From Liolophura sinensis (lineage: Eukaryota; Mollusca; Polyplacophora; Chitonida; Chitonidae), in NCBI RefSeq assembly GCF_032854445.1, contig NC_088303.1:22081501-22145500 (forward strand): 64,000 nucleotides of DNA. Direction: 5' to 3'. This document shows positions 34,963-47,200 of this stretch, in pieces. Numbering within the stretch: position 1 is the first letter of the stretch; each line of letters starts with the position of its first letter. The notes below the pieces were generated by a model. It was not told the origin of the DNA. It made no database searches and was given only the letters and a program-made list of their open reading frames with translations. The translations under genes were made by a program, and so were the position numbers.

Positions 34963-36035
34963 GTAAGTATATATAGTGGCAGACTTTATGTTCACTTTAA
35001 GTAAAGGTCATATCATTAAACACAGTCCAGGAAAAGAATTTGATTTCTTTTTAAGAGTCTAGAGTATTAAGCGGCAAAAACCTCACGTGACATCACTGGT
35101 CACAATATGATTAAAACTGGCAAACCCTAGAATACAAATCTGTTTCGAATGCATTTTATGTTTGAAATAAATTTTTAAAAGAATAAACTATTTTCTTGGA
35201 TAGTGTTTAATGGTCATTCATTTCACATCATATACTTCAAGCCAATGCCTTCTTTGCATTAAAGATTTCAAAGTTCCATGCTTTGCAGGCCAAAAATTTA
35301 CTCTTCCAGGCTACTTGGAATAAATATTAAGCAAATACAATTTTAAAGCAGCGTGTAAGGTACAAATAAGTTGCACTTTCACATCCACACGTACATGGCA
35401 GTGCATCAAGCAATTACAAACAACACATATTTCAAGCATTGTGTCCTTCTAATTAGACCAGCTCATTTATCTGTAGTCTTCCCACAACAGGTGTACCACG
35501 CTGGCTCAGAATTCCACGGCTAATCTACTAGATATTAACCCGTGGTTTTCTCAACATTTCAAAGCCTTGAAAAATTATTTTCAATTTCCACGCGATTCAA
35601 GGCTTGCAGGACCCACACATATCTGCTTACAATCCACGCACTGGGAAACAAGATCTCTCCGTAATCTCATCTATAAATGATGAATGTCTACTATTTCCCT
35701 GTATTCTAAACCTGTTTGGAATCAGCGTTTTTTCACCTGAGCCTACATACATGCATAAACCAAGGTCATGTGTAATTTAATACAAGCATGGCAAATGGTA
35801 TTACACACACCTCATTCCCAAACACAAACTAATTTCTTTCGCAAGTGTCCACAGCACTCAAAGAATAACTGTAAACCCGTGGGTAGCCCTTTCCAGAACA
35901 CCACAAATGTGTGGTCATGTAAACCAGATTAGTTCCCTCACAAACACGTGAAAACCAGCATGTATGTACCATGACAGTCACAGTTACAATGACATGTAAC
36001 TTCACTAGCATCAAAACCAGAAGTTACCAGGGAAA
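34963..36035. other. Region between the candidate + strand exon and the ELYS 3' end
   Basis: No second exon for the candidate at 34,883 could be placed, and no other gene was seen. Confidence 0.4.
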
Positions 36036-36041
36036 TTTTAT
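36036..36041 (-). promoter_or_regulatory. Candidate ELYS polyadenylation signal (AATAAA)
   Basis: Reading the minus strand down from the ELYS stop, I saw no AATAAA or ATTAAA until this one, about 800 nt into the presumed 3' UTR. It sits in the A-rich 3' tail of a degenerate SINE that lies in the same orientation as the gene. This is an inference; 3'-end reads would decide it. Confidence 0.35.
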
Positions 36042-36290
36042 TGATTTATTTAATTTGATCGAACAAATCAATAAAAGCCATTCCGTTTTAGCCGTACTCA
36101 AGAATATTTCACTTATGACTGCAGCCAGCATTATGTAGGGAGGAAACTCATGACCATCTGCAGGTTGCTGGAAGATTTTCCCACGTATGACCAGAGAGGA
36201 AGCGATGTTGCATCAGCTGGACTTGAACTCACAGCGACCACATTGGCGAGTGGTCCCTAAGTCACTGCGACATTGGCACGATAACAAATA
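36041..36290 (-). mobile_element. SINE A, degenerate, past the ELYS 3' end
   Basis: gccgtactcaagaatatttc, gaggaaact, caggttgctgg and gaactcacagcgacc are recognisable. It lies in the same orientation as ELYS, and its A-rich tail supplies the candidate AATAAA. Confidence 0.8.
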
Positions 36291-36835
36291 ATGCACATAA
36301 TTGCAGCCTGTTAGCATCACATTAATGTCATTATTACGTTATTAGAGGATTCATAGCGCACGTATGAAATCTGACAATACACAAGTATATTAATGTAAAC
36401 TGTTTACCAGCATCAATCATACATATTCCCGACTTACTTGTATATGTCTTAGTATCAACTGGTCCTGCATTATGGCTAGGTGTCATTCCAGCTATACATG
36501 TACAATTATTCAGTCATCAACATTAAAGATTTTCAGCACAATGCAAGAAAAAAAATTGTTTCTTCTCGATGTTGAAGAATTAGGATCAATGACATAGCCC
36601 AGGACACCAAAGACTCTCATCCACAGAGTTATTTAACCAGGCTCCACTGCTTGAACACCAGGGGAGGTAATACCCCATAACCTTGATTCAGCATAAACAA
36701 GAGAAACCACACGTTCACAAACAGCCCGGGGAAGTTCTACTCCACAACTTTGCTGAGTGTTTTCTCCCAGGCACACTCAATGACCAATCTGAAGTACTCT
36801 GGAATATTACCAATACAAAAGCAGATGAAGTCTCA

Positions 36836-39800
36836 TCACCAGACTCTACCACCAAACTTTTTCCTTGGTCGCAGCACTTTTTTGCGCAGATTCTGCGAAG
36901 GTACGGTCGTATCCGCAGACTGACTTCCTTTTCTGCTGGCCTGTGACTCTGCAAGCGGTGAGACCAGATTTAGGGGACTATTCGTGGGAGAACACTGGGG
37001 AACTGAGTATGTTTTCTTCCCACGCCTGTAACAAGGACAAACCAAATGCTTCTTCACTAAAAGCTCATCAGGACTGGATGACAGTAATTAGAAACTAGAG
37101 TAACTATAAGAACGTCAACATGAAACATCTTCTGATTTTAATCAAAATTCTATAAATACTCTGTCCATGTGAATGTAGCCTTGGTATAAAGAATAATTGT
37201 ATATCCAGTTGGCTAACTTGTAATTAACAATAAAATATTTCACCTTCCAGAATATCAAAAATTCAAATGCTTCCTTCCACCTGAGAAAGTAGGTCAAAGG
37301 CCAGAAGAGCTGACTTGTAAGGTTTGGAGTTTACAGGAGAACTGATCAAAAAAAAAATTGATGTTCATTTGCCACAAGGATTCACAACGAAGAGTAGGAA
37401 AAACAAGTTCATCAAAATATTTGAAATGAACATCATTTGAAGAAGACAGGCCAAAAGGTTACAAGAGTTCAGGTGAACACAACATAAGCCATAACAAATG
37501 CATTACTTTGAGATGAATAAAAGAATACCAGCAGCATTGTGGTGAGTATAACCCCTGAGGGGAATCTTCATGGGTGTTGATGATGGGTAAAGTGGTTACC
37601 ATGACAACCGTGCAAGTCAACAAATGTGTCCATCAAAAATAGAAACTATATGCAGAAAACAGTTGGAGTTGTGGCCTGGACATGTTATTTACATGTTCTA
37701 TATAAGGAAAATGGCTATCTGGTAACCATGGCAACAGTGCAAATGGAGAAATTTGAGTCGCGATATATCATCATCCATCAAAAATGAAAAAAGTTGAAGT
37801 TATAGCCTTGATACGAAATCATATTTATCTATATAGTATACATAGGGAAACTGGTGACCTGGTAACCATGACAACCGTGGAAAAAAACAAATGTGAGTCA
37901 CGACACATCATCATCTGTGTATCTACCAAAAATTAATATTCTCTGTGGCAGAGATATAACTTGAGATATAGCCTGGACACCAATACAGATGGACAGACGG
38001 AAAAAATCGCTATAACATAATACCCTCCGACTAATGGCAGGGGCACATAAAAAATAATATAATCCGTGTCAAAGGTGAATAAAAGAAATATTTCAAGAAT
38101 TCAAACCCATCACACTGCTTTCAAAATTTTATCCTATCCTCCCGCAAATACACATGTATGACGATCTCAACATTTTCCTTACCCCAATGCCTCAATGTTT
38201 TCACAGGTAAAAGAGCACCTTTTAGTGCTTTTTATTAATCTTTTTTAATTTCATTTTAGAGACAAGACTACAGTGATTCGATTGGCCAATTTCAGGACTT
38301 CAGTCTACACAAAACAATGCCCTCAGAAAATGCTTGAATATTATCTTGTTACAAAGGTTGAAGAATTACAGTGGTTGCCTACAAAAAGGCATTGCATGGA
38401 TTACATGTAAGACTGTTCTGTGCTACACTTACCTGGACTTTCTTGGTTTTTCCACCACTGGTGTTCTAAACTCAGGTGGGGCGGGAATGACACCCGGTTC
38501 AGAGGATGTGTCTGACATCTTATCTACAGACCCCCTGCGAGTCTGAGAACGTGTGAGAGGTGGGGAGAAGATGAACGAATGGATAGGGGTAGAGGGTCTT
38601 TCAGCATCATCTGAAACAGAACAAGAAAACATATTAAAGCCAGCAGCACATGCCATGTCCAGTGTTCCACACTTATTTATGTTTCTACTATACAGAGTTA
38701 TTGTCTGTATGTTACAGTTGTTGCCATCCCTGCAAAGGTTCAGCTGTTATAATGTTTACTTCTCACTGCACACTACTGTTGTCCAGCAATATTATTTCTT
38801 TCCCCAAATTTTCTCTTCACATCAGTGTTTCTTATCTGTTGCAATGTTTTTCTTTTCACAGCACATGAGAGATGCATTGCTGTGTGGCTGTTACAATGTT
38901 CTTTGTCTCATTGTAGATATAGTTGGGTGACTGTTACAATGTTTTTTGTCTCACTGTGGATGGGACATGTGTAGCTGTTACAATGTGTTTGTCTCACTGT
39001 GGATGGGACATGTGTAACTCTTACAATGTGCTTTGTCTCACTGTGGATGGGACATGTGTAACTCTTACAGTGTGCTTTGTCTCAAAGTGGATGGGGCATG
39101 TGTAGCTGTTACAAGTGCTTGGCTCACTGTGGATGGGACATGTGTAGCTGTTACAATGTGCTTGGCTAACTGTGGACAAGACGTGTGGCTGTTACAATGT
39201 TCTTGCCTCTCTGTGGATGAGACGTGTGGCTGTTACAATGTGTTTCATCCTGAAAGGGATGGGAATTGTGTTACTGTTACAATGTGCTTTGTCTTAAGGG
39301 GGACAGGAGCTGTGTGGCTGTTACATTGTTTACACAGGAATTGTGTGGCTTTTATAGCCAGTAACTTACAGTTTGCCTCTCTTTCCAGCTGAACAGGTTC
39401 TGAGAATCTAAAACTTGGTTCTGTCACCATATCTGTGTCCTCAGCTGAAAATGTAAAAATTCATCATTGTCAAATGTGCACAATTTTTTATTTACCTTTA
39501 ACCTGTCAAAAACACTGCCAAGTTACATTTTTATTTTGCTTGTGTCATGAACCGAAGATTTATATGTTCATATAATGATAGGGGAAAACAGAGCAGAATA
39601 TAAGAGAGATCAAGCACTGATGACAGCTGGTCAATACACGGGCAAAAGTCTTGTTGTACTTAAATCTCAGTATCACTTGATAACAACGCTACAGATATGT
39701 CAGTGACAGAGGTATACATACTAAACCATTGCATACTAAGGTCTTCATGACACACAGTTACTCTGAGTGAAAAAAAAACAACAATCAAATACATAAATAA

Positions 39801-41285
39801 ATAATCTGTTTAAAAACTGAATAGGTACAAAGTAAAAATGTACATGTTCACCGAGGAGTTCAAGGACATAATGATTCATAAAACAGAAAGTATATGTCTT
39901 TTCACCTTAATTATAGAACTAAAAAGTTCAATCCTTTGGAAATAATCGTAGTGAAAGAATTATCACTTCCTGTGTAAGAGAGAATTCTTACTTAATTCAT
40001 TAATCTTGGTATTTTTCGGGGCAGGTTTTTGGGTGGATGCTTTGGTAGCTCTGGCCGGTGAGCGCCCTGGAGACCTTGCTGGTGAGCGTGCAGGTGGTCT
40101 GCTGGGTGTGGAGCGGCCCCTAGATGGGGAAGCTGTCGGTGAAGGGGGTGGCGTGCTGCCTCGGCTGGCCTCTTTTTCACGTAATCGAGAGCTCTGTCTG
40201 GTGGGCGTGACAGGTGCAGCAGAGCTACGAGTCGCAGAACGACGCCCAGGTTTTTTCTTTGAAGAAACCTAAATGAGAGTGATAACAACACTGTACGAAC
40301 ACGTAACAACCAAGCAACTGCTACACAGGTAAAACTATGTATATTGGATATAACATCACGGTTAAGAAATGTGTCATTACGCCATGTACACGAATGGCAG
40401 GTAAATGAAAATAAAAAATAATAATCCAACTGTCATTAAGTGCACGCATGTCTAGATGACAGGAAGATATATATATATATATATAGCGTTTCAAGGAAAT
40501 CGGTGTAAAGCTTTAGTAAATAATAATCCGACTATCATTAAACTAAAGCATGCACAAGTTCAGATGATAATAACGATGTATAGCGATGTAAGATGCATGG
40601 AAGTCAGTACAGTACTTTAGAAGAGGTTGCATGGACAAAATCTAAATGCGTTGAAAAGCAGTATTTCACTATTATTAAAAATAATTGTCATCAAACATAA
40701 GCTTGAGTAAATTAGATGATAGGCACGATGTATAGGAAGTTTCATCAAAATCTATGTTTGGGAGTTCCAAGGACAATATTGTGTCTACAGACAAACAGAC
40801 AAGATTCCAGCATACACCCTCTGCCTTTGTTTCAGGAGAATAAAAATGGTGAGACAAAAAGACCATGAAAATGGGATGTTACACGCTAAATTACAACTCC
40901 ATTTGTGGGGTTCTGTGAATATCTCTTGCTGTATAAAAGGTATAATACCAACTTAGGCTGGTTGCAAATTGATTGTTATCCCTGTGACGTCTAAAAAGGA
41001 TTTCTATCCTACAGTGTTTCCTGCCCTAACTTACCAAACCTCCCCAGAGAATATTTGTTTGTCCACCTATAATAACCACATTGAGTAGCATAGCTTGCCC
41101 CTGCATCTTACCTTGTCTTGATCACTGTCTGAGGCCATGTCAGTGATGTCTGTTTCATCAGCTGCTGACATCTCCGACCCCTCTATCACGGACACATCAG
41201 AGATCTTTTTGGATCGTGTTGGCGTAGGTGGTAATGACCCCATGGGACTTACGGACCTGGAGCTCCGACTACGGGTAACACGGCC
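36836..41285 (-). CDS. AHCTF1: ELYS exons: basic chromatin-binding C-terminus and stop
   Basis: Exons 41285-41112, 40268-39992, 39444-39370, 38610-38433 and 37025-36836, following 42000-41758. Basic AT-hook-like stretches appear (KKKPGRRSATRSS; SPSRGRSTPSRPPARSPAR). The protein ends with RRGKKTYSVPQ, SPLNLVSPLAES and a final NLRKKVLRPRKKFGG followed by TGA. Human ELYS likewise has a LISPLASP block and ends in a basic RNRKK...LRRK segment. The last junction (38433/37025) joins AG+G as Arg, giving KSRRGKK. By family knowledge the C-terminus binds nucleosomes and DNA. Canonical PRGRP AT-hooks are not obvious. Confidence 0.88.
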
Positions 41286-44200
41286 CTGAAAACCAATCAC
41301 TCAAAGGGTTGGCAGCAGAATCTGACTGAGACGACAGCTGCCTGGCATGTATTACAGGCAAGTTCAGAGTTCACTTGTTGTAAGACATCTTATCTGCATA
41401 CATCAGACATAGTTTTAGGTGAAATTAACATCAAAACTTACTGTTATTTTACATACAGTTAAAGGCCTGATGGATCAACAGGCCTTGAGGCAGTATATAA
41501 GTACATAAGCTCCTGACATTCTCTGTGCAGAATACCACTAAGTATTTAACTTCTGTGTGAATGTTTGAATGACGGCAGTATTTCAGCCTTACCATGACAA
41601 AAATACTTTAGAACCAGGAATCAGCTGAGTTGGTCAGATCTGCCAACTGTTCAAACCGTTGACTACTGTTCATAAGCTACAAGAATTCATTCCAATATGT
41701 CTTTTTATTACAATAAAAAAATGAAAGTAAGGTTAAGTGATGTGACTAAGATTATACCTCCAGTGAATCAAGGCGCTCCAGCTTAGCCTGGCTGATAGTG
41801 AGGACATTGCTCCTCGTGGGTGACCTGCTTGGCACCGGGGAGATCGGGATGGAGGTGGTTGAGTGAGGGGACCCTGGGATAGGGACTGGGGAGCCTGAGA
41901 CACTGGCAGATTTGGCTGGGGATACCTGTGTGGTACTCAACGACTTGCGGGGAGATCCCGAAGGTGACAAATGCAAATGTAGCAAATCACTTTCACTGCT
42001 CTGGAAAACAACAAAAACAAACACACCAAAAACATCAAATTCTTTTTCTTTTGGGAAGAATGAGTTGTACTGAAAAATAGTTTGTACTAATTTTTAAACA
42101 CAGCATATCACAAGAATTCTGTTGTCGGCCATGGAAACACTACAATTGACACACCTTGTGCACGAAGTGATTGATACTCTCAGACATACAAATTCGATGC
42201 AATTTGTTGAATGTTACAAACCAAATACTACAAAAAAAGCCACAAAACTAGCTTTAAACCCAATCAAATCTGGTAAGTTGATAAGATAAATCACAGTGTG
42301 CGAATGTGGTTTTACCACAGAATAAGTACTGAAAGATCAGTAAAGTGTTTAAGTCTCACAATAAGAGGCTCTATGGTAACTTTTGATGCACTTCTTGTCT
42401 GTACCCTGGGTGAGACTTGGCTTGGTGGCTCAGGAGGGGCAGAGAAGGAATTCTCTACTTGGCTTGTGTCTACAGTCAGGGGGTGGTGTGCATCTTTCTC
42501 AGGGGTGGTTTCCTGCTGAGCCTGAAGTACAGGTATCTCCCAACCTGTTGTCTTCTCAATGGGCACTGTGACAGAGGCATCAGTCGATGATGGTGTGATC
42601 TGGAGACGCAGTGGGGACATCTGACAATCTGACTGATCGACAACGCCCACCAAGGGCAATGGGAAAGGGGAATCACCTGGGGATGAATCGGGAGTCTCTA
42701 GTCTTGGTTCGGGATCAGTGGATTCCTGAATCACAGATGTGGAAGTGGAAGTGGAAGTAGAAGTGGAGGTTGTCACTATCTCCTCAGTCGTTTCACTCTC
42801 TTCCTCTCCTGTGGAGGAACTTTGTGAGGAAGTTTGCCCACGCAATGTTGTCGCTGTACCTTCAAAGCTGACACGCATCTCCTGTCCATGAATAGGAGAG
42901 CGACTCTTTATGGAGGACTGTGTAAATGACTGGCTCTGTGATGACCTCTGCATGGACTGGGAGGTTACAGAGGCCAGTTCGGGAACAACTGAACTCAGTA
43001 TAGCTGTTCCATCTTGTAGATCTCCCCCTCCCTGTGCCTCCTCATCCTCTTCACTGGACTCTTCCATCATGTCTACATCCTCCTCTGTTTCAGCATCAAC
43101 ATCTAAATCAGCAGCCTTGTCTGAATCTGTTACCATAGCCTCTACTTCTTCTTCAGAGCCTGGACAAAACACAGCAGCCACAAATCTGTCATCATCGTCA
43201 ACTTGTCAAGTTGGTATTCAGTACAGGCTTTTCAACTATTATTGAATGAAACTTTGTTAAGTGCCAAAATATTTGCTGTTTAACTTGTCTGATTGGTGTT
43301 TCACGCCGCACTCCAGAATATTTCACTTATCTGACAGCCGTCAGCATTACGATGTGAGGAAACCCAAGACCATCTGCAGGTTGCTGACAGACATTGCCAC
43401 ATTAGGCCGGAGAGTAAGCCAGCATGAGCTGGATTTGAACTCACAGCCATCACATTGGTAAGAGGCTCCTGGGTCATTGCGCCATCCTGGCACACTAACC
43501 ACCTCAGCCCCCTGTATGATTTTCGGGGTTCCAATAAAGAGGTTCGCAAGTACAGATGATCACAGATAATTAAGTCCATATCATGGCTTCTTGAAAACAC
43601 ATATGTATTGAGTAGCTATGAAATTGTCTCAGCCAGGACTCTGCTAAAGACAAGACTGATTGTCCTTTATAGTTTTTTCTCCAGTGGAACTGTTTACTTC
43701 ATTTCCTTTCAATTTGTTAAATACAGTTTACGGATTAACATGGCATAAATACTGTATATAGAGAATATTTATTGTGAAAATAAAGGCTTTGGCGGCCCCC
43801 ATTAAACAAGCAACTGGAAACTTTTGCATGTCAAGCCCCATCTTGGAAGTAACAAAGTGATTATTAGACAATATACATCACCTTCCTGTAGTCTTTGGGA
43901 CCTGTTAAAATTAAATGTAATGTCATCATCAACGTCCACTTCTATATCCTCCTCGTCATCTGCATCTTTCTGTTTCCTTGGTGACAGATGATCAACACGA
44001 GGGGCAAACTTTGGAGAAATCCTGAAACACACAGTTCAATCTTTCATTATTACATGGTACTGAATGTTCCAGGATACTGCTGGAAAGAACTGAGCAGAGG
44101 CTGAGAGAAAACATTGCCACAAGGTAAATCTCGACATAATTCAAACAGGCCATATTGTGATTAAACTGTGGTCCTAACACTCAGAAAATTAGATCAGAAA

Positions 44201-47200
44201 ATTCATGGGAAATGAATATTACTGAATATTAAGGAAACTAATCCACTGGTATTGAAGACAGATTCCTTTTTTTTCTTGGTAAGTGCATAAAAGGAAAAAT
44301 ATCTGGCCCCTGGGGTCTTACTTTTCTGGGGTTGGGCTTCTGTCCTTCAGTGATCGTGGACTAGGGGGACTCCTGCGTGGGGAGGGTCGGCCCAGGGGTA
44401 GGGTCGGGGAAGAAGGTGATTTCACACTGTCTGCAAACCTCAGCACTTTTGGAGTTCCCACCACACTTTTGGAAGTTAATGGGGATGGCACATTTTCTTT
44501 GAAGCTCAACTTCTTTGGTCCTACTACGATTCGCATGGAGTCATCTAGAGTTGTGTGCACCCTTTCTAAAAAGAAATACGGAATGCGTTATAAAGCGCAC
44601 CTACTTAATTCATCACAGCAATACACTGGGGAGGCACTATGAATTGTCCTTGAAATCTCTGGATTTCTCAACACCTCACAGGCAGACATTCTGAACAGAA
44701 GCATTTTAAATCTTAGCAAAAGTTTATGAAGCTATTTAATATTTAATGCCAGCAAGAAGAGCAAAAATTGTTCTGAAAAACGATTTTCTAGATTAGCCAT
44801 TTGAATGCTTTATACAATGGGCAAAATTAGAAGGATTCTACATGAAAATCATGATTTCAAAAGATCGTACAAACCTTGAGATGTCCGCTGAGTTGATGGC
44901 GAGCTGGAGACAATTTTGGGACTGGGTGACCTCTGGATAAGGCGTCGGACCTTGAGTATAGACTGGGGCGTGGGCTGAGCCGAGGGCGGGCCAGTTGAAG
45001 GACATGAAGGTTTTCGAAGAACTGGAGGCGTCTTCAGCAAGGACAATGCACCAGCGCTCATGTAACGAGACATTCGCCTGAATAACACAAAATCAGAAAA
45101 GATCACGATATGACAAAAGTATTTCAACCTTTCTCAAGGCCATATGGAGTACATTTAACCTATATAATGAAGTAAATATACAGATTTTATCCAATTCCTG
45201 TCCTGGAAAAGATAATCATAAAGATAAGTACAATATACATGTACTTTTATACAAAACGATAACATTCAGGCTAATTAATACTGAGGGGAAATTTATAACT
45301 TATAAATTCTAAACAATTTCCTGACAATATGTCCTTTATTTGACATCTGGTTCAGTCTTAATTTATACTGGAATGTAATACCTTTTAGCAACTAAACCCT
45401 TCAGTGGAGTTTCACTATATGCCTCCAAGGATGCATCAGTCAGCTTTTTCCATGGATACAGAGTGGCTTGTTCCTCGTCCTGTGGCTTAGTGAGGGTCTG
45501 TTGGGGAGTTTTCTCCACACGGGGAAACACAATGCTTTGAGACAGGCTAAAAAGTATATGTAATATTTAATTAACAAGCTTGTGATGTCAAGGAACGGCT
45601 ATACCAGGGAATATCCCTCTCCAATACACATTAAAGCAGGGTTTATAACAGATGCAGATTCATCCTAGATTGCATCTACTGAAACCCCAAGATTCATTCA
45701 TAATTGCATTTGCTGAAACCCAATAGATTTTAATAATTGCATCTGCTAAAACTCAACGGATTAATACTTAATTGCCTCTGCTGACACCCAATACATTCAT
45801 CACTTATTGCACTTGCTGAAACCCAATAGATTCATCAGTAATGCCATCTGTTCAAATATAGATGAAATTCTGATTCATCCATGATCTCAAAACAAATAAA
45901 GATTTATCCACAATTCATTTTATCCTTCATTCCAAAGATGCATTTATCCTTCATCTCAACTGCTGAAGCCCAAAACAGATCAAGATTTATCCATAATTCA
46001 TCTTATCCTTCCCTCCAAAGATGCATTTATCCTTCATCTCAACTGCTGAAGCCCAAAACAGATCAAGATTTATCCATAATTCATCTTATCCTTCCCTCCA
46101 AAGATGCATTTATCCTTCATCTCAACCGCGGAAGCCCAAAACAGATCAAGACTTATCCATAATTCATCTTATCCTTCCCTCCAAAGATGCATTTATCATT
46201 CATCTCAACCGATGAAGCCCAAAACAGATCAAGACTTATCCATAATTCATCTTATCCTTCCCTCCAAAGATGCATTTATCCTTCATCTCAACCGCTGAAG
46301 CCCAAAACAGATCAAGACATCCATAATTCATCTTGTCCTTCCCTCCAAAGATGCATTTATCCTTCATCTCAACTGCTGAAGCCCAAAACAGATCAAGATT
46401 TATCCATAATTCATCTTATCCTTCCCTCCAAAGATGCATTTATCCTTCATCTCAACCGCTGAAGCCCAAAACAGATCAAGACTTATCCATAATTCATCTT
46501 ATCCTTCCCTCCAAAGATGCATTTATCCTTCATCTCAACTGCTGAAGCCCAAAACAGATCAAGACTTATCCATAATTCATCTTGTCCTTCCCTCTAAAGA
46601 TGCATTTATCCTTCATCTCAACCGCTGAAGCCCAAAACAGATCAAGATTTATCTATAATTCATCTTGTCCATCCCTCCCAATATGCAAATTCATCCGTCA
46701 TCTCATCTGCTGAAACCCAATACAGATCTCACGCACATACATACACTGTCCTTAACCTGTTTGCATATAACTGAGCAACTTTCAGTGCAATTCATGTATG
46801 TTTTATGAATGGAGACAAAACTACACTGGTTGAGTTGGCCAATTTCTGGGTTTCACAAAAAGTATAATTTTATCAGTCTACACTAAAAATGCCCTCAGAA
46901 TGTGCTTGAATAAACAAACATGCAAAAAGGTTGAAGAATTACAGTATATGTGTTCCTGTAACATGCATTTCTCTGACATACTTGAACAGCTATTCTTTCA
47001 CTTACCGTGTCTGGCTCTCCCGTTTGGGGGTGGTAGGCGTGTTAATAAACAAACTATTCTCACGATCCTTTCTGCCAGTCCTGCCAAATAAAGTAACTAT
47101 CACAATATCAAATATTACATACCAAAATCAAAAGAAACAGACATTTGAAAATGCATTTACAGTCAAACCTGTACCTACGGCCACCTGTCCATCTGCTGTA

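Noticed and set aside
36683-37098. Overlapping + strand ORFs (MIQHKQEKPHVHKQPG..., MVAALFCADSAKVRS...)
   Set aside because: They are antisense to the terminal ELYS exon and its 3' UTR.
40006-40272. Gly/Arg-rich + strand ORF
   Set aside because: It is the antisense of ELYS exon 40268-39992, whose frame and splice phases fit the gene.
39992-40429. Long minus-strand ORF with LLRLVALLHLSR-like sequence
   Set aside because: It uses a different frame of the same ELYS exon. Only the KKKPGRRSATRSS frame joins in phase with both neighbours.
42315-42360. Alternative GTAAAA donor for the 800-nt ELYS exon
   Set aside because: It would leave codon position 2, while the next exon enters at position 1. 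The GTGAGA at 42,360 fits.
45881-46628. Ladder of ~64-residue ORFs (HLSFISTAEAQNRSR...)
   Set aside because: They come from an 83-bp intronic array. The period is not a multiple of three and the frame breaks every unit.
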